A stretch of DNA of 64,000 bases from Paramecium sonneborni (lineage: Eukaryota > Ciliophora > Oligohymenophorea > Peniculida > Parameciidae): positions 848,608 through 912,607 of the forward strand of contig CAJJDN010000010.1 of the NCBI GenBank assembly GCA_905182985.1. Reading direction: 5' to 3'. Shown here one piece after another: positions 1 to 16,794 of the stretch. The number at the start of each line of letters is the position of its first letter. Within the stretch, counting starts at the first letter, position 1. The position numbers and the translations under genes were made by a program. Under the pieces are notes generated by a model. The model saw nothing but the letters and a program-made list of their open reading frames with translations. It was not told where the DNA came from and searched no databases.

Positions 1-655
1 AACAAACCATTATTTTTTATTTAAAGAATCAATGTTCTATTTTGAGTAATATCAGGCTAGACAATTCTCATTCTAATTAGTTTTATTTTTGAAATTAAAT
101 TTTATAATTAATATATTATTAGAATTATCACTATTATAAATCTCAACATTAAACAATAATAGGTGTTTTGGTTGGATCAGCTATATTACCAAATAAAATA
201 GTATTAATAAAATAAGAATAATAAGATTCCAAATATTTTGAATCACAATTATTTTTTTTCTAGGCTAAAAGGCTCCTTTCTTTATTTTTCCCTCCAATAG
301 AAAATCTATTGGCAAGAGCTCTACTTTTACTAATCATATACCTTTTTTTCTTTGATGACCTAATTTTTCTACTAGTCTTGTTCACCCTTAATATTTTTGA
401 GTTAGATTTTATTTACCATCTGAGAAAATATGTGATAGTCAATACTTGTGCTAGTTTGTTCTGCTCTTGGGATACAATAATGAATGTTATAGTTATAATG
501 GCTATTAATTTAGATTCATTATTAATAGTTATTAACATAAATTGTTCTATAAATTATTAACAATTTCCATATTAATTTCATAATTATAACGTATTAAAGT
601 TAATTTAAAAAAATAATAATCGCAAGATTTTCATATTTTTTAATATAAATTTTAA
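1..655. other. Unassigned AT-rich stretch
   Basis: I see no convincing gene here. A plus-strand frame stays open across about 309-560 and encodes a very hydrophobic, low-complexity peptide. In a genome where only TGA stops translation, an open frame of this length is weak evidence. The last part probably holds the promoter of the ESCRT-III gene that starts at 656. The 3' end of a gene lying left of the window cannot be excluded. Confidence 0.4.
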
Positions 656-1413
656 ATGGGCAACAAACCACCTCCTCCCCCTCCACCACCAAAAACTGTT
701 AAAGGTATCAATTTATATATATCAATTAGACATGGTTAAAGAATTCTCTAGAACAATAAGGAAATTACAGAGAGATTTTAATAAAGAGATTATGAGAATG
801 GAAATGTAAAGTAAAAAACTCAAAACTGATTTAGAAAAAGCTATTAAAGCTAAAGAGCCAAAGGTAATTCATTTTTATTATTTTTTAGGCAACATAAAGA
901 ATGCTTGCAGCGCATGTATTACGGAATTAGCAATATATTCAAAAATATTAAAGACTCGATGCCTAAATGAATGATGTTATGTTCACGTAATCATTAAACA
1001 TTTAATATTTATATAGTTTAAATTCAGCAGCAACAACAGAAACATTAGTATAAGTAATGACAGGAATGTCAAAGATGATGAAGTAAGCAAATTAGGCTAT
1101 TGATGTCAAAAATATTTAATAAGTTATTGAGGTATTTTCAAATGAGACTGAAAAACAAAATTTCTTACAAGGTAAACTTTAGATATATTTAATAGAGTAA
1201 ATTGGGGAAATTATGAATGAAGAAGCAGATGAATATAATGATGAGAATGCTGATAAATACATTCAAGAAGTTGAATCTAAATTAGCTGGATCTGGTAATA
1301 GTGGAGGAGGATAAAAAATAATTAACTTGAATCAACCAATCCAGTAGTAATAATAATAAAATCCTCAACAAGAACATTTGGACGATTTGGATGCCAAACT
1401 TAAAGCATTATGA
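656..1413 (+). CDS. ESCRT-III subunit, CHMP2/Vps2-like
   Basis: ESCRT-III proteins polymerise on membranes for endosomal budding, abscission and repair, and are recycled by Vps4. The N-terminus MGNKPPPPPPPK is followed, after a 25-nt intron, by a basic helical segment (KEFSRTIRKLQRDFNKEI) like the first helix of CHMP2. The middle matches the Snf7 fold (MTGMSKMMKQANQAID). The C-terminus DLDAKLKAL is a MIM1 motif of the type that binds the Vps4 MIT domain, preceded by a Q/N-rich linker. I infer four short introns, near 705, 867, 989 and 1171; the last is in frame either way. The poly-proline N-terminus is unusual for the family. Vps24/CHMP3 is the main alternative. The start is the first ATG, preceded by AT-rich leader. 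Confidence 0.78.
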
Positions 1414-1568
1414 GATATATAACACAATTTAATCTATGCTATGATATCTTATATGGTTTTATTATTAAATAGAATATCATAATAGAATAAAATTTTATTT
1501 TTAGTTTTCTACAATAATTGAAAATTAAATCAAATAAATTTATTATTTTAAGACATATTTATTCAATA

Positions 1569-3252
1569 TCATAATTATAGCGGCTTTTACAAACTTTGTA
1601 ATTTCTCAATATCATTTTAAGTAAGACTACTTGAAACATAATCGGAATCCTTTAAAATTGATTATTTAAATTTACATTTTTGGCAAACCTAGAACTATTT
1701 TATTGTACAACAGTTGTCTAAGTTACTATTCTTTAGGAGCTTTATTATTTCTACAATGATTCGTATTCTGCTTCTTTTACCATCAATTTCTCCTAACATG
1801 AATGATAAACATCATTAAGTTCTTTAAACTTTTTTTTCCAAATTTTAGCTTCTTCTTCATAAGTTTTAATAGATTGTGTTGTTGTAATTTCTTCAGTTAA
1901 TTATTCTACATGTTAATTTAATTCTGATATTTCTTAATCCAATTTTTAAATTAAATCATCCTTTTCATTACATTAATCAATATAATTTTATATTTCTTTT
2001 CTTAATTATACATTTTCTAATTATAATCTTTCTATTAATTAAGAATTTTATAACAATTCATTTTTTAAATTAGAAATTGTTTATTGGAAAGTAGTTATTT
2101 ATATTGATAATTCATTCACTTGAATGTTAGATCCATTTTTATTTTATTCTAAAAATATAAAGAAAAATAATATACAAAAGTCCAAAGTTAATTATTTTAT
2201 TTACTGATTCAATTTTATAATTGTTTCATCCTTTATTTAGCATTGCATAATATAATTTTGGATGTCATTTCTCAATGTAAAATTGTCTTGTTAATATTTT
2301 TCCAAATTTTAATCAGATTATTAAAGTTCAAGTTTAAGATTAACAATACTTGACTAGAGAGTAGTAATCTTCATTTATAATTCTGAAATCTATACAGAAG
2401 CCGAATTCTTACTTTATTCTAATATAATATGATAATATTTACAATTTTCAAAATCTAATTGTTCAATGGCAGATTATAATTAAGATTTGAGATCCATAAT
2501 TTCTTTATCTCTATCTTCGAGCTATTATCTTATTAGAAATAGTTCATTTTAAAGTTCAATAACTTTTTCACTATCGTCATTTTATGCAGCCCTTAATTCT
2601 ATTGTTTCAGCTTCAACTGGTATTTATTTTGTTGCTAATAAGTCTTCAATTCCTTGCATCCTCTTCTTCCACATTTCTTCAAATTTGTTTAAGTCCACTA
2701 CTTTTATTGGATTATCGACCAAAGTCTATGTAATCATTGGTTCAATATGAGGAACATAAACAGGAGGTAGATACTCAACAAATGCAGGTTTTTAACCTGA
2801 GAGGTTAGTATTACTTTTATATGATGCTGGACCTTAAGGGGATGAATTATTTTAGCTTCGAATAGATTATGGAACATCAACTTTCATGTATTTTTATGGA
2901 GATGATTTAAATGGTTGAACTTAATTTCTTATTGATCCAAGAGGTTCCTAGTTTATCTAAGATTAACATTTACTTATTAGGGTACGATTCTGTTTGAAAT
3001 CATATTTGGTCTTATTTATTACTAACTTTAATTACCCTGAGGAGGAATATTGTTTGGAGTTTGAGTAATTGTTTATGTTTATAATTGAGGAATCTATTAC
3101 ATTAATAAAATTTAATATACCATTTGTGGGTATATTTATTTCTGATTTGGAATTTAAGAGGGCTATTATAGATTTCGATTTTAATTTTAAGGTATTTAAG
3201 TTGTCGCAGGTCCATATGGTGTGTTAGGTTGTTACATTTAATTATTAAACAT
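1569..3252 (-). CDS. Coiled-coil protein with Q/N/P-rich N-terminus
   Basis: I do not recognise a family. The first ~90 codons are rich in Q, N and P and therefore probably disordered. The rest is heptad-like with many E, K, L and Q, so a long coiled coil is likely. The protein ends NDIEKLQSLQKPLQL. Introns are inferred near the start (27 nt and 26 nt), around 2155-2210 and near the 3' end (26 nt, ending AAG); the internal one around 2155-2210 is not fully resolved. The gene faces the ESCRT-III gene tail to tail with a ~155-bp gap. Function is unknown; structural, cytoskeletal or ciliary roles are typical for such ciliate proteins, but that is only a guess. Confidence 0.62.
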
Positions 3253-4199
3253 TTTAATTGAATAATAAATTTAATAATATAATATATTTAAAGTCATTTT
3301 TATTTATATATTATAAACTTAAAGTTTAAATTCACTAAAATTTTCAAAACATCTAATTTTAACATTCAAATAGACCTTTTTACAAATTTTATTCAGAAAA
3401 AGTTAATAATAAAATTTATATAAAATGAGCTTTTTTGAAAGGGGGTGTGATAATCAAGTAAAACTAATAAAGACATGAAAATTTTAAACCAAATTTTATA
3501 AACTATAATAAAGTAAATCAATTAAATCATGAAAAATTCTTGTTAATTATTACCAAAAAGTAAAATTTAAATTGATTGGGTTTTTTTAAAAAATAATTGA
3601 ATTTTATCTAAATAATAATAGTTAAGATAAAGATATAATTAATTAATATTACATCCAAAGCTAGAATATAATTGCTAGAACCTAAGGATTGAAAATAATA
3701 ATCGCTATTTAAGAGAATTATTAAAAGGTAAAATAATAAAATCAAATCTCAATAATGATCATAAATGCTATAGATGTTTTATTGCTACTACTTTTACACA
3801 TTAATTGCTTTTAATGATTCATTATGTATAGATTAAGAATTTAGCCTTTAAATAAATGCTGAAAAACTTCGAAAATTTTTTATTTAATCCAAAGGGTAAA
3901 GTTAACGAGAAATTGTTATTGAATCAATTTATTATAGTAATTATGATCAGGAAAGTTTAATCAAAAATTAATTTTTCATCATAAAGTAAAAAAAACATCT
4001 GAAAAAGATACAATTTATGAGTAGAATAATTTTAAACACCTGATGAAATTTCATACATATGCCATGATTAGTAAGATGATTAGATACAATATTACCAATT
4101 TTGGATTAATTCATATATTCTATTTTCAGGAAATGTTGATTATGTATTTTGATAAGATATTTATCAGTATAAAGCAAATAAAGGAATGTATTCTTGTAT

Positions 4200-5295
<1,096 letters not shown>

Positions 5296-5296
5296 N

Positions 5297-6392
<1,096 letters not shown>

Positions 6393-6475
6393 TTAGATAA
6401 GAATTTCTTTTAATATTTAATTTAATAATTATGATTTCATAAAATTTTCTATAAACTGCTCTAAATAGATTCAGA

Positions 6476-8020
6476 ATGGCGGCAATTAATGAAAGAGTAA
6501 ATTCAATATAAGTAGAAAACATTTTGCAAAGTTTAAATTATAATGACTCATAGATCCACTCAATAGTCTCTTAAATCAAATCTGAAATAGGTGAGATGCT
6601 TAACTATATAGATATTAATTAGTTCCAATAATTACTTTAACCGGTTGAATATGAAATTCCGATTGATAAATTGACATCTGAATAAATTTATGCAATTTAT
6701 GGAGAATTTAAGTAAGCATTACATTTATAGCATATTGAAAAAGTAAAGCATATATTAAGTAAACAATTAAATATTAAATCTTAGATAAATATTAAAAAGA
6801 AGTGGATCTAGTAAACAGAATAGATCCATAAACAAGATAAATTTCAACATTTATAGCAATTTAAGGATCTGATGAAGAAGTTTCACTTTAGTTACTGAAG
6901 ATTTTATGTGACCTAGGAGCAAATGTAAATTATAAAGATAATCTTAAATAATCTATCTTATTTTATATATGTAGAGATGGTAAAACAAAATTATTTGATT
7001 ATCTAATTACATAATCAATAAATATATCTGACCCTGATTCTTATGGTCAAACTCCATTATTTTATGCATCAAGAGAGAATAGAATAGATATAATTTAAAA
7101 GTAAATTTAAAGATTAATATTTTAAGATTAATAAGATTTGGTGTTGATGTTGCTCATTTAGACACATTATCTTGTTAGACAGCTTTATTTTATGCAGCTA
7201 GTAAGGGAAATTTTGAAGCATGTAGATTATTGATAGAGGTATGATAATTTAAAAAAATGTAGGCTGGATGCCCAGTAAATCATTAAGATAATAAAAAAAA
7301 AACTGCTCTTTATTTTGCAAAATAATCTTAGAAAAAAGAAGTTATTGATTTAATAACTGCAAATATGGTAAAATAAAAAGAGGATACACATTAAAAAAAG
7401 GAAGAAGTTGTTAAAGTAATTGAATAATAAAAGCAAATCAGAAAAAAATAAAAAGATGTACCAAAATAATAATATAAAATTTTACATACGGATGATAAAG
7501 GACAATAAAGAGAATTAACAAATGAAGATTTTTCAAAATTTCAAAGATAATATCCAGAAATAGCTTAATTAATATTAAATGCTGATGATATAATTGATGA
7601 TAATATGATAAATTAATGTAAAGAAGATGAGACATGGGAAAAATTAGCAAAAAGATTGATAGGTATATATAAATAAATGAAATATAAATATAGCTTAAAT
7701 ATGGAAATCAAAGGGGGCATATTTCTTTCATAAGCCAGTTGATTAAAAAGAATATCATATAAATGATTATTTTGAAATTGTTAAGAGACCAATGGATTTT
7801 GGAACAATAAAAGTAATGATCAAGTTCTACAATAAAATAGAATAAATTGAATGTAAATGCTTACAAATCTTGCAGAGAGTTTCATTCAGACATGTTATAA
7901 GTATTTGATAATTGTGCACTGTATAATGGTACATAGAGTACAATAGGACAAATTGGAGTGAATATAAGAAACGAATACTTAAGCCTAAAAGATTAATTGG
8001 GATTAAGCAAATATTTGTGA
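6476..8020 (+). CDS. Ankyrin-repeat plus bromodomain protein
   Basis: Probable chromatin reader. After five introns (26, 26, 24, 31 and 28 nt) the frame closes at 469 codons. An N-terminal helical region is followed by three or more ankyrin repeats: KILCDLGANVNYKDN, then SYGQTPLFYASRENRIDI, then QTALFYAASKGNFEACRLL. A charged linker follows, then a bromodomain near the C-terminus. This has the ZA-loop segment KRPMDFGTIKNKLNVNAY and the acetyl-lysine-binding Asn in VFDNCALYNG. The last intron sits inside the bromodomain and is needed to join TIK to NKL. An in-frame ATG at 6431 would add 15 residues. Apicomplexan BDP1 has the same domain order, so this may be its ciliate counterpart. Confidence 0.85.
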
Positions 8021-8141
8021 TTTAATTTTGCATTTCCATAATTATACAAATATAAACACTAAAAAAATAGATGTATTTATTTATAAAAATAGAGAATTAA
8101 GTAAGCTTAAATTGGTATATTGTGTGATTATATAATACTCA

Positions 8142-9637
<1,496 letters not shown>

Positions 9638-10116
9638 GTTTTTAAAAATTAATTTATTTTTTTTATTAATTACTTATTATCAAAAATCACTTCAAGGGTT
9701 CTTAAATTTTATTCATCTGATTGTTTATGAATCAAAATTAAGCAAATGCCTTTTATAGAAATTAAAAATAAGCATTTACATCAAATACATTATTTATAAT
9801 CAATCTTATGATGTATTTATATATAATGTTTTTATCAATATTCTTATTCATAATAATTTTGAAGAGAATCATATTATTCCAATTTAATTAAAGGATTCAA
9901 AAGCATTTATATAAATAAATTAAATAATTAATAACAGATATATCAATTTTATTACATCAAAATATGGATAAAAATTATTTAAAAGAATTTAATAATATGA
10001 TTTAATAACTGGAATAACTAATTTTTTGTTGTATTTCCAGCAATAGTATTAAAAAAAGAAATGACTTTGATTTTTATAAATAAAATTATTAATATTAATT
10101 AATTAATTATATCAAT
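9638..10116. other. Intergenic, AT-rich
   Basis: About 480 bp between the 5' end of RUVBL1 and the 3' end of the importin-like gene. It is strongly AT-rich with no frame that reads like protein on either strand. It should contain the RUVBL1 promoter. No tRNA or other RNA gene was recognised. Confidence 0.5.
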
Positions 10117-11642
10117 TCACTAAAGAAAAGCTTCTGTCAACCTTTAAGCTTCAATATTAATATCATGATCAGGATCAAACTCTAACTAATTAAGTATTTT
10201 ATCGAATCCTTTAGAAATGAACATCTCTATTGCCATATTTATATCACTTTGGGAATGTTTACCAATTTGATATGCAAAGTTATGTACAATGTTCAAACAT
10301 GTCAAAACTATTGCTTTTGTTGTTTTCAGTTTTAGTTAGTTCATGACTATATCCACAACATTTCTACTCATCAATACATACTTTAGTAAATCTGTATTTT
10401 TTAATTATGAAAGACTTCTTATAACTTCTAATATATCCTTAACGATTTCAGTTTCATTTTCATCTTTTTAAATAAATTTAATAAGATCATGTTTAATTAT
10501 TGTTTGTAATATTTGAAAATTATCATTACAACACAAATTATTTAATCCCCATAATATCATTTTTTTGAATTCCTTTTATTTATTTCTGCCTGGCTAGATA
10601 TAAATTTATAAAAAGAAATCAAGGATTTTGAATTCATTGATTAATTAAGTAGTTATTTAATCATCTGCCAATGCAAAAGATGCAATAATTTCTAGTATTT
10701 ATAATGAAATTTCTTCATCATTACTTACTCTTTACATATTCATTAAATCATTAAAGATTTTGAGTTTATTTATTATTATACCAAATACTTCTTCTTTAGC
10801 TAAACACATACTCTTTAGAGTTATTAATGAATATAATTTAATATCTTTTTCATTTTATGTAATGCATTCTAATATAATTGGCAACACTGCTTTGACCTTT
10901 ATTATCGTAAATAACATACTTCACTTAATGTAAAACCAGCAACATTATTTTAATTATAATGAAAAAAGTTACTCAAAAACCAGCAAAAGTCTATAATATT
11001 TTCAATCTCAATTTTAATTCATATATATATACTTCGAAGTAAATTAGATTATTCATCCACATATTTTTGATTAATGTGCAAAATCCGTAATCTGCCAACT
11101 TTCTAGCTTTGACTCCATTATCCATACCTAAAAGATTTGCTAATAAAAAGAATATTTAAGATTGAATTTCTTTATAAGAAGTCATTTATAATAAATCGAA
11201 CAATTTTCCCATTAATTATTCATTTTACAATAATTTTAAATCATCAAACACATTGTAAGAATGCAAATTTGCAAATATATAAAGCAATTATTAAATGATC
11301 TTATAATCTAATTCTTGCTTATTCCAAATATTTAGTAATTATTAGTATACTTCATGTTTATTAATTAATGTTAAAAAATTAAGCTAATAATTAGATATCT
11401 CCTATTACTTCAACATTTTTATTTGATAAATATTGTTTTATTTCTTCTAAAGTTTCCTGATAGTTTTAGTTAACTAAATTCATGTACCAAATATGAATTT
11501 TCTCTTCTGTAAACTAAGTTTATTCATTGTTAGTAAATATTCTTCTTTTTTATTTGAAAAGCTCTTCTGTTGCCTTTCTCCTTAATTCAACTCTAAAGTT
11601 GTCTCTTTTCTGTTTTAACAAATCCCCTAAAATTTCCGCCAT
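10117..11642 (-). CDS. Importin-alpha-like armadillo protein
   Basis: Importin alpha links NLS cargo to importin beta. The N-terminus reads LLKQKRDNFRVELRRKATEE, like the basic IBB domain that binds importin beta. The remainder is armadillo-like helical repeats, including FCWFLSNFF (the W..SN pattern of the NLS groove) and NMAIEMFISKGFDKILNQLE near the end. Three introns (25, 26 and 23 nt; the second ends GAG) give 483 codons. Repeats are degenerate compared with animal importin alpha, so cargo binding may differ. It runs head-on after Vti1 on the same strand, 50 bp away. A generic ARM-repeat protein is the main alternative. Confidence 0.72.
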
Positions 11643-11691
11643 TTAGTTTTCAATTAATAATAATAATTAAACATTAAAACTGAATTCTTAA

Positions 11692-12371
11692 TCAAAAAAA
11701 CCAACTCATTATTGCAATAGTTAAACAAAGAGCAAGAAAACCAAAAACCCCATAGACTATAAATTTTCTTTTCATTATTCTGTTTTTCATAATGTTCACT
11801 AAACTATTTGATTCTCCCAAGTCTTCTCTAATGTATTAAGTCTTTCTAATTGAATTATCTAATGTCATTGATTAAGAATGTAAATTAATTGATATTTAAT
11901 TTGCTTATTATTCTGTTAAATAAGCAGTTCTTTTGGCTGCTTCCAATTCTAATGTTTGTCTAATATAACGATCTTCTTATTTTAATAAGGCTTAATTAAT
12001 TTATCTGTCATTAAATAATTTTTCTCTGCTTGAATCTTCCTATTAATCTAATTATAATTATTTTAAGTCCTTTTCCACTTTAGCCATATCTCTTTTATAT
12101 TATTTTATAGTTTCCATTAATTCTTTTTTATAACTACTAGGTAAAGTAGAAGCTTCTAACTCCATTTATTTTATCTAAAAATTATATAGAAATCAATTAC
12201 ACATTGTTCTGTTTATTGAAGCTCATCTGAAACTTTAGAAAAACTTTTATCTGCATCTTCTCTTCTCTCTTTACTCATTTTTAATAGGTCATACATTACA
12301 GATTCCATGTGAGTCTTATAGTCTTGCTCATAGCTTCTGAACATTTCTGATAAAGTGATTTATGAATGCAT
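11692..12371 (-). CDS. VTI1: Qb-SNARE Vti1
   Basis: Vti1 is a Golgi/endosomal SNARE contributing one helix to several fusion complexes. One 26-nt intron gives 217 residues, the usual Vti1 length. The N-terminal part resembles the Habc region (MFRSYEQDYKTHMESVMYDL and LPSSYKKELMETIKQYKRDM). A SNARE-like helix follows (ISINLHSQSMTLDNSIRKTQ). The C-terminus is a single hydrophobic anchor (FIVYGVFGFLALCLTIAIM) ending SWFF, as expected for a tail-anchored SNARE. I use the upstream ATG (MHSQITLSEMF) because it is in frame with no stop; the ATG at 12344 is possible. Confidence 0.82.
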
Positions 12372-12472
12372 ATAAATTAATTAAATTATTAAATTATGCA
12401 CTTAATTATTAAATGTTAAACAAAATAATTAAATAATGACAATAATTTGATTAATTAAAAAAATAATAATAA

Positions 12473-15400
12473 ATGCTGTAAAATAGTTATCGAGATGGAA
12501 TTCAAATCAAAAACACATCTATTAATGTTGGATCTGATCCTTTGAAAATTAAATAAATTTACCAAGAAGGTGTTGAGGCAGAAAATTAAAAACAGATAAT
12601 TGAAAATACAATTCTAACAATATCAATCTAAACTAATTACATGTTAAACAGAATTAACAAAAGATTTGATTGCCTTATTCCTATTAAAAAGACTTAATGT
12701 AATTTGCACCATTTTACTACATAGGCTATATAATTGATGACATGGGAGCAAAAATAGATTATTTATTTAAGAAATTCAATTTGACAACTAATAATGTGAA
12801 TTATATGAGTGATCATATCAAAAGATTAACTGAAAAAGTTAATAATGATATTAAAAAACAGCAATCTTAATATCATTCGAATATTAAAATTGAAGATTAC
12901 AAAAACTATTCAAATTTATCTATTGAGCATTTCTAAAATAAGCAAGTAATTTCTTTGCATTATCTAATAGATTTTTAATTCATTTAGTAATATTGAATAA
13001 AAAAGCATTGTTAGATAAAAGAGTAAATTATCAGATATCTTAACAACATCTCATAGAATAGAAAAACTAGTAACTCATGAACTTTAACTTAATTAATATA
13101 ATGAAATAATCTTAGAAAAACTATTTATTGATCATCATTTATATTAAGTTCTTTAAGAATTTCTAAAAAATAAGAAAAATCCATTAATATATGAGAAACT
13201 TTTTAGAACAATGGAAACTTTTGAAACTAATCATAAAATAGAAATGAAATTGTTAGCTGATTAATTCAAAGATATAACAAATAATTAATCCCATGAAGCT
13301 ATCTGGTAATAATTTAATTATTATTATATAAGTGAATAAATTATCAGAAATACTGTCATTCATATAGAAAATGATATGCTAAAATAAATTGGACACATAG
13401 ACTTACAAAATTTGAATAGAAAATTTAAAGAATATTATCTACCATAATTAAATGACATTAGAATCTATTAACAAGGATAATTTTATCCAAGTGGAATTCT
13501 CCTTGTATTAATGAGAATTGGAAAAGTTAGTGAAGCAGAGAAAATACTCCATACACTAATATATAACGATTAAAATATTGCTTAATAATTTTTAAGCTTT
13601 TTCGATTTGGTAAATAATGTAATTTAACAAAAAAAAATTATTAATTAAAATGATGTTGAAGAACAATATAAATAATAATGCTGCGATATCATTTTATAAT
13701 AATGTTATTGGTTATTAATGGATGTAAGTGAAGCATATGATATATTTGAAGAAACCTAATTTCAAAAAGATAAAGACTTTTTTTTTTGGTTGATTATGAA
13801 AACAACTCATGTTTCTGAAAAATTTGTAAATTATGATAAACACGAATATGAATCAAAAAAATCTTTCCCTCATTGGACTTTAGCAGAATTACATGAAGTA
13901 ATTCCTTAGACTTCTGTATGTTTGAGAACAAATATCTTTTTGTAAAGATATGATTACATTTTGAATGAATTATACAAAATCCAGAATTCTTGTCTTTCAT
14001 AGGTTGAATATTTCATTTTAAATACTGTTATTTCAAATTTAAACATTAAATCAGAAAATAATTTAGAAAATGAGAAATAAAATAAATGGATAATTGATAA
14101 TCTAGTGAATTATACTTAGAATAAATATCCTCTTATTTCATGTTTGATATTAAGTATTTCTGAATATAATTATGAATAAATTGCAAGTCTATTATAAAGA
14201 AGTAATCATGTAGCTTAAGTTTTGAGTGATAAAGCCATAAAAGAAAATTTAGAGAATATTTTTGGAGTTGATGAATTAATTAAAATTACAAATGAAATGA
14301 TTAGTTAGCATTTTGAGAAGAATTTACATATGGTATTGAAAGATCTATAATAATTATTGTCTTTAGCTTCAACAATATATTAAATTTAGGATTGTTAAAC
14401 ATCAATTTTATTGAAATTAGATGAGATGAGCAATTATATCAGATTACTATTAAATTAAAATTAAGAATAATAGATAATTACAGCTATCTATTTATATCAC
14501 GAAACTTAGTTTGCTTTGATTATATCAAATTTCATAGCCAATTAATATTGTATATAGAAATTAGGCACTAATTTAGATAAAAAATAGAATGTAGGAAGAA
14601 ATTTAGAAACTTTGCATCCAAAAATAAAGAGTTTAGCAAAGAATTATAAATAATATTAATACTTATATAGATTTTAATTAATTGAGATATTCTAATTAAC
14701 TTATGCACTAATGAAGTAAGATTAAATTTCATTAAATGAAATTAATTCTATGTTAATAAATATAAATGTATCAGAATTATCAAAATGTTTATTGGAAAAT
14801 AAGTAGGTACATTTGATAAAGATAGTTTTCTACTAGATTTTAAATTTGATTGAATAAAAAAAATGTATGGAATAGACATTAGCAATGTAAAATTAAGTTC
14901 AAAATATTATAGTACAAAAATTAAAGAATTCAACGAGACTATGCTTAAATATCCAATCTCTTAGGGAGTAAAAATTTGTAAGAAGGAAGTTCAATTTTCT
15001 TAGAGTAGTGTAGATATACTAAATAATTATTCAAAGATATTGCAGATTTATTGAGGATTGTTTCTTCTGTGATTAAATTTTATATGATTTAAAATAATTT
15101 AAAAATCCATATAGTCGATTTGGGGAAATTAATAATCTATGTAATTTATTAATTTATAATTAATATAAGTAAGATGCTATCTAAAAGGAAAGTCTCATAA
15201 TAAAATCAAGAAGAATCCTCTAATTCGATAGAGAATTTATGCAATAAAATACGTAAAGTGATTGTTAGTGAGGTAGGAGAAAAATACATTTAAAATAATT
15301 CAGATAAAGGCATAAAAAAAAAGAGAACTAAATAGAAAAGTAAACTTTAAGATAATTAATAACATGTTGAGTAAATGGAAAGTGAAGCAGTTGAAGTTGA

Positions 15401-15506
15401 AGAATAATTATCTTCAATAAAAGCAATATCTGAATCTCAATCTTGGGTATTTGAAGAACTATTTGATGAAATAAATAAGTTGAATGTACTTTAAGATATT
15501 GAATGA
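12473..15506 (+). CDS. Large helical protein, unknown (nucleoporin-like?)
   Basis: Removing introns of 26 nt (near 12700), 25 nt (near 12945) and 19 nt (15170-15188, GTAAGATGC to AAAAG) leaves 987 codons. The product is almost entirely helical, without obvious repeats or membrane segments. Stretches such as PSGILLVLMRIGKVSEAEKI resemble the alpha-solenoid of Nup93/Nic96, but the match is weak and I do not assign it. The 3' part is charged and coiled (KKKRTKQKSKLQ, then EVEEQLSSIKA). Alternative: without the 19-nt intron the large frame ends near 15272 and a second small gene starts with the ATG at 15175. It overlaps nothing else and is followed 17 bp later by OST48. Confidence 0.6.
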
Positions 15507-15523
15507 AGTTCTTTAATTAATTT

Positions 15524-16764
15524 ATGATAAATTTTTTAATTTTAATACTTGGAGTAGTATTAGCAGGGACTCCTTACAATTAAAAGAAAGTGTTAGTGCT
15601 TTCTGATAATCCAGCAGTCTATGTTTCCCATTCTCAGTTTTTCAATTTATTGAGTAAGTAATATAGAGTTGATTATAAAAATATCTAATCAAATACATTC
15701 AATTTGTAATTGTTTGGAGAATGGCAATATGATCATCTAATTTTATTTAGCAGTACAGTTGATTTAAAAGTAAGCATTTAAGAATTATTGGACTTTTATG
15801 ATTCTGGTAGAAATATATTATTATTGGGTTCTACAGACTAATCTAAATATTTTAGAAAGTTTTTAAATAGTTTTGGATTGGATATGCATGAATATGTAAA
15901 ATGAAAAATGAATAATTAGGGTTCATCAGTAGTAGATTACTTCAATAATATTAGAGGTAATTAAAATGTTGTAACAACGAGTAATGTGAATATTCTGAAT
16001 GTAGATAAACCAATTGCTTATTAAGGAGCAGGATTATCAATGACCCCTTATGAAACATTTTAAGTATTTGGTTTAGTGAGAGGATCAGAAACAGCATTTT
16101 CAGGTCCTAATTTAAGTCATAATATTATATATGTTGGAGCAACTTAAGGTAGAAATAATGCAAGATTTGTGGCTACAGGATCTTGGGAAATATTAAGTGA
16201 TGAATTTCTTAATAATTCTAATTTGGGAAATTAGATGTTAGCAGAAGAGATTATTAGATGGGGTTTCGGATAATCAAAAATATTAAAGGCAGAAAATTTA
16301 ATACATAGAAGATTAGATTCAGATGATATCAAACCTTATAATTATAGATTGAGAGAAGATTGCTATTTCTCTATTGATATTTATGAATGGGATTATCAAA
16401 ATGATTAATGGATTCCTTATGTTTCTACAGATAATGATGTTTTATTAGAATTTGTAATGTTGGATCCATATTATAGAGTACCATTAAAGAAAGGATAAGG
16501 ACCTAAATATGAATTATCTTTTAAAGTAATTATAAAACTATAATACAATAGATTCCAGATGTATATGGTGTATTTTAATTTAAAATAAATTATTTAAAAC
16601 CTGGATATACATTTTTAAAAATAGCTGAAAAAATAACTGTAAGACCATTTAGACATGATGAATATGGAAGATATTTGGTTTAAGCCTTACCGTATTATTT
16701 TTCAAGCTTTGGAACCATGGCTGGATTTGTTGTATTTCTAATTGCATTTTTATTAAATAAATGA
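15524..16764 (+). CDS. OST48: Oligosaccharyltransferase subunit OST48/WBP1
   Basis: Subunit of the ER complex that transfers the lipid-linked glycan to Asn-X-Ser/Thr. Two introns (24 and 26 nt) give 396 residues. An N-terminal signal peptide (MINFLILILGVVLAG) is followed by KVLVLSDNPAV, then the conserved GPNLSHNIIYVGATQGRNNARF-like middle region. Near the C-terminus IPDVYGVFQFKINYLKPGY and RYLVQALPYYFSSFG match the family's juxtamembrane segment closely. A single C-terminal transmembrane helix (MAGFVVFLIAFLL) ends in a short cytosolic tail NK. The start is fixed by the signal peptide. It lies 17 bp after the preceding gene's stop and 30 bp before DPY30. Confidence 0.92.
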
Positions 16765-16794
16765 TATTAATTAAATTTCAAATAAAAATAATAT

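Noticed and set aside
309..560. Hydrophobic plus-strand open frame (MARALLLLIIYLFFF start)
   Set aside because: Low complexity, no family and no splice context. With only TGA as stop, open frames of this size occur by chance in AT-rich DNA.
7438..7650. Minus-strand open frame inside the ankyrin-bromodomain gene
   Set aside because: Shadow of the plus-strand coding sequence.
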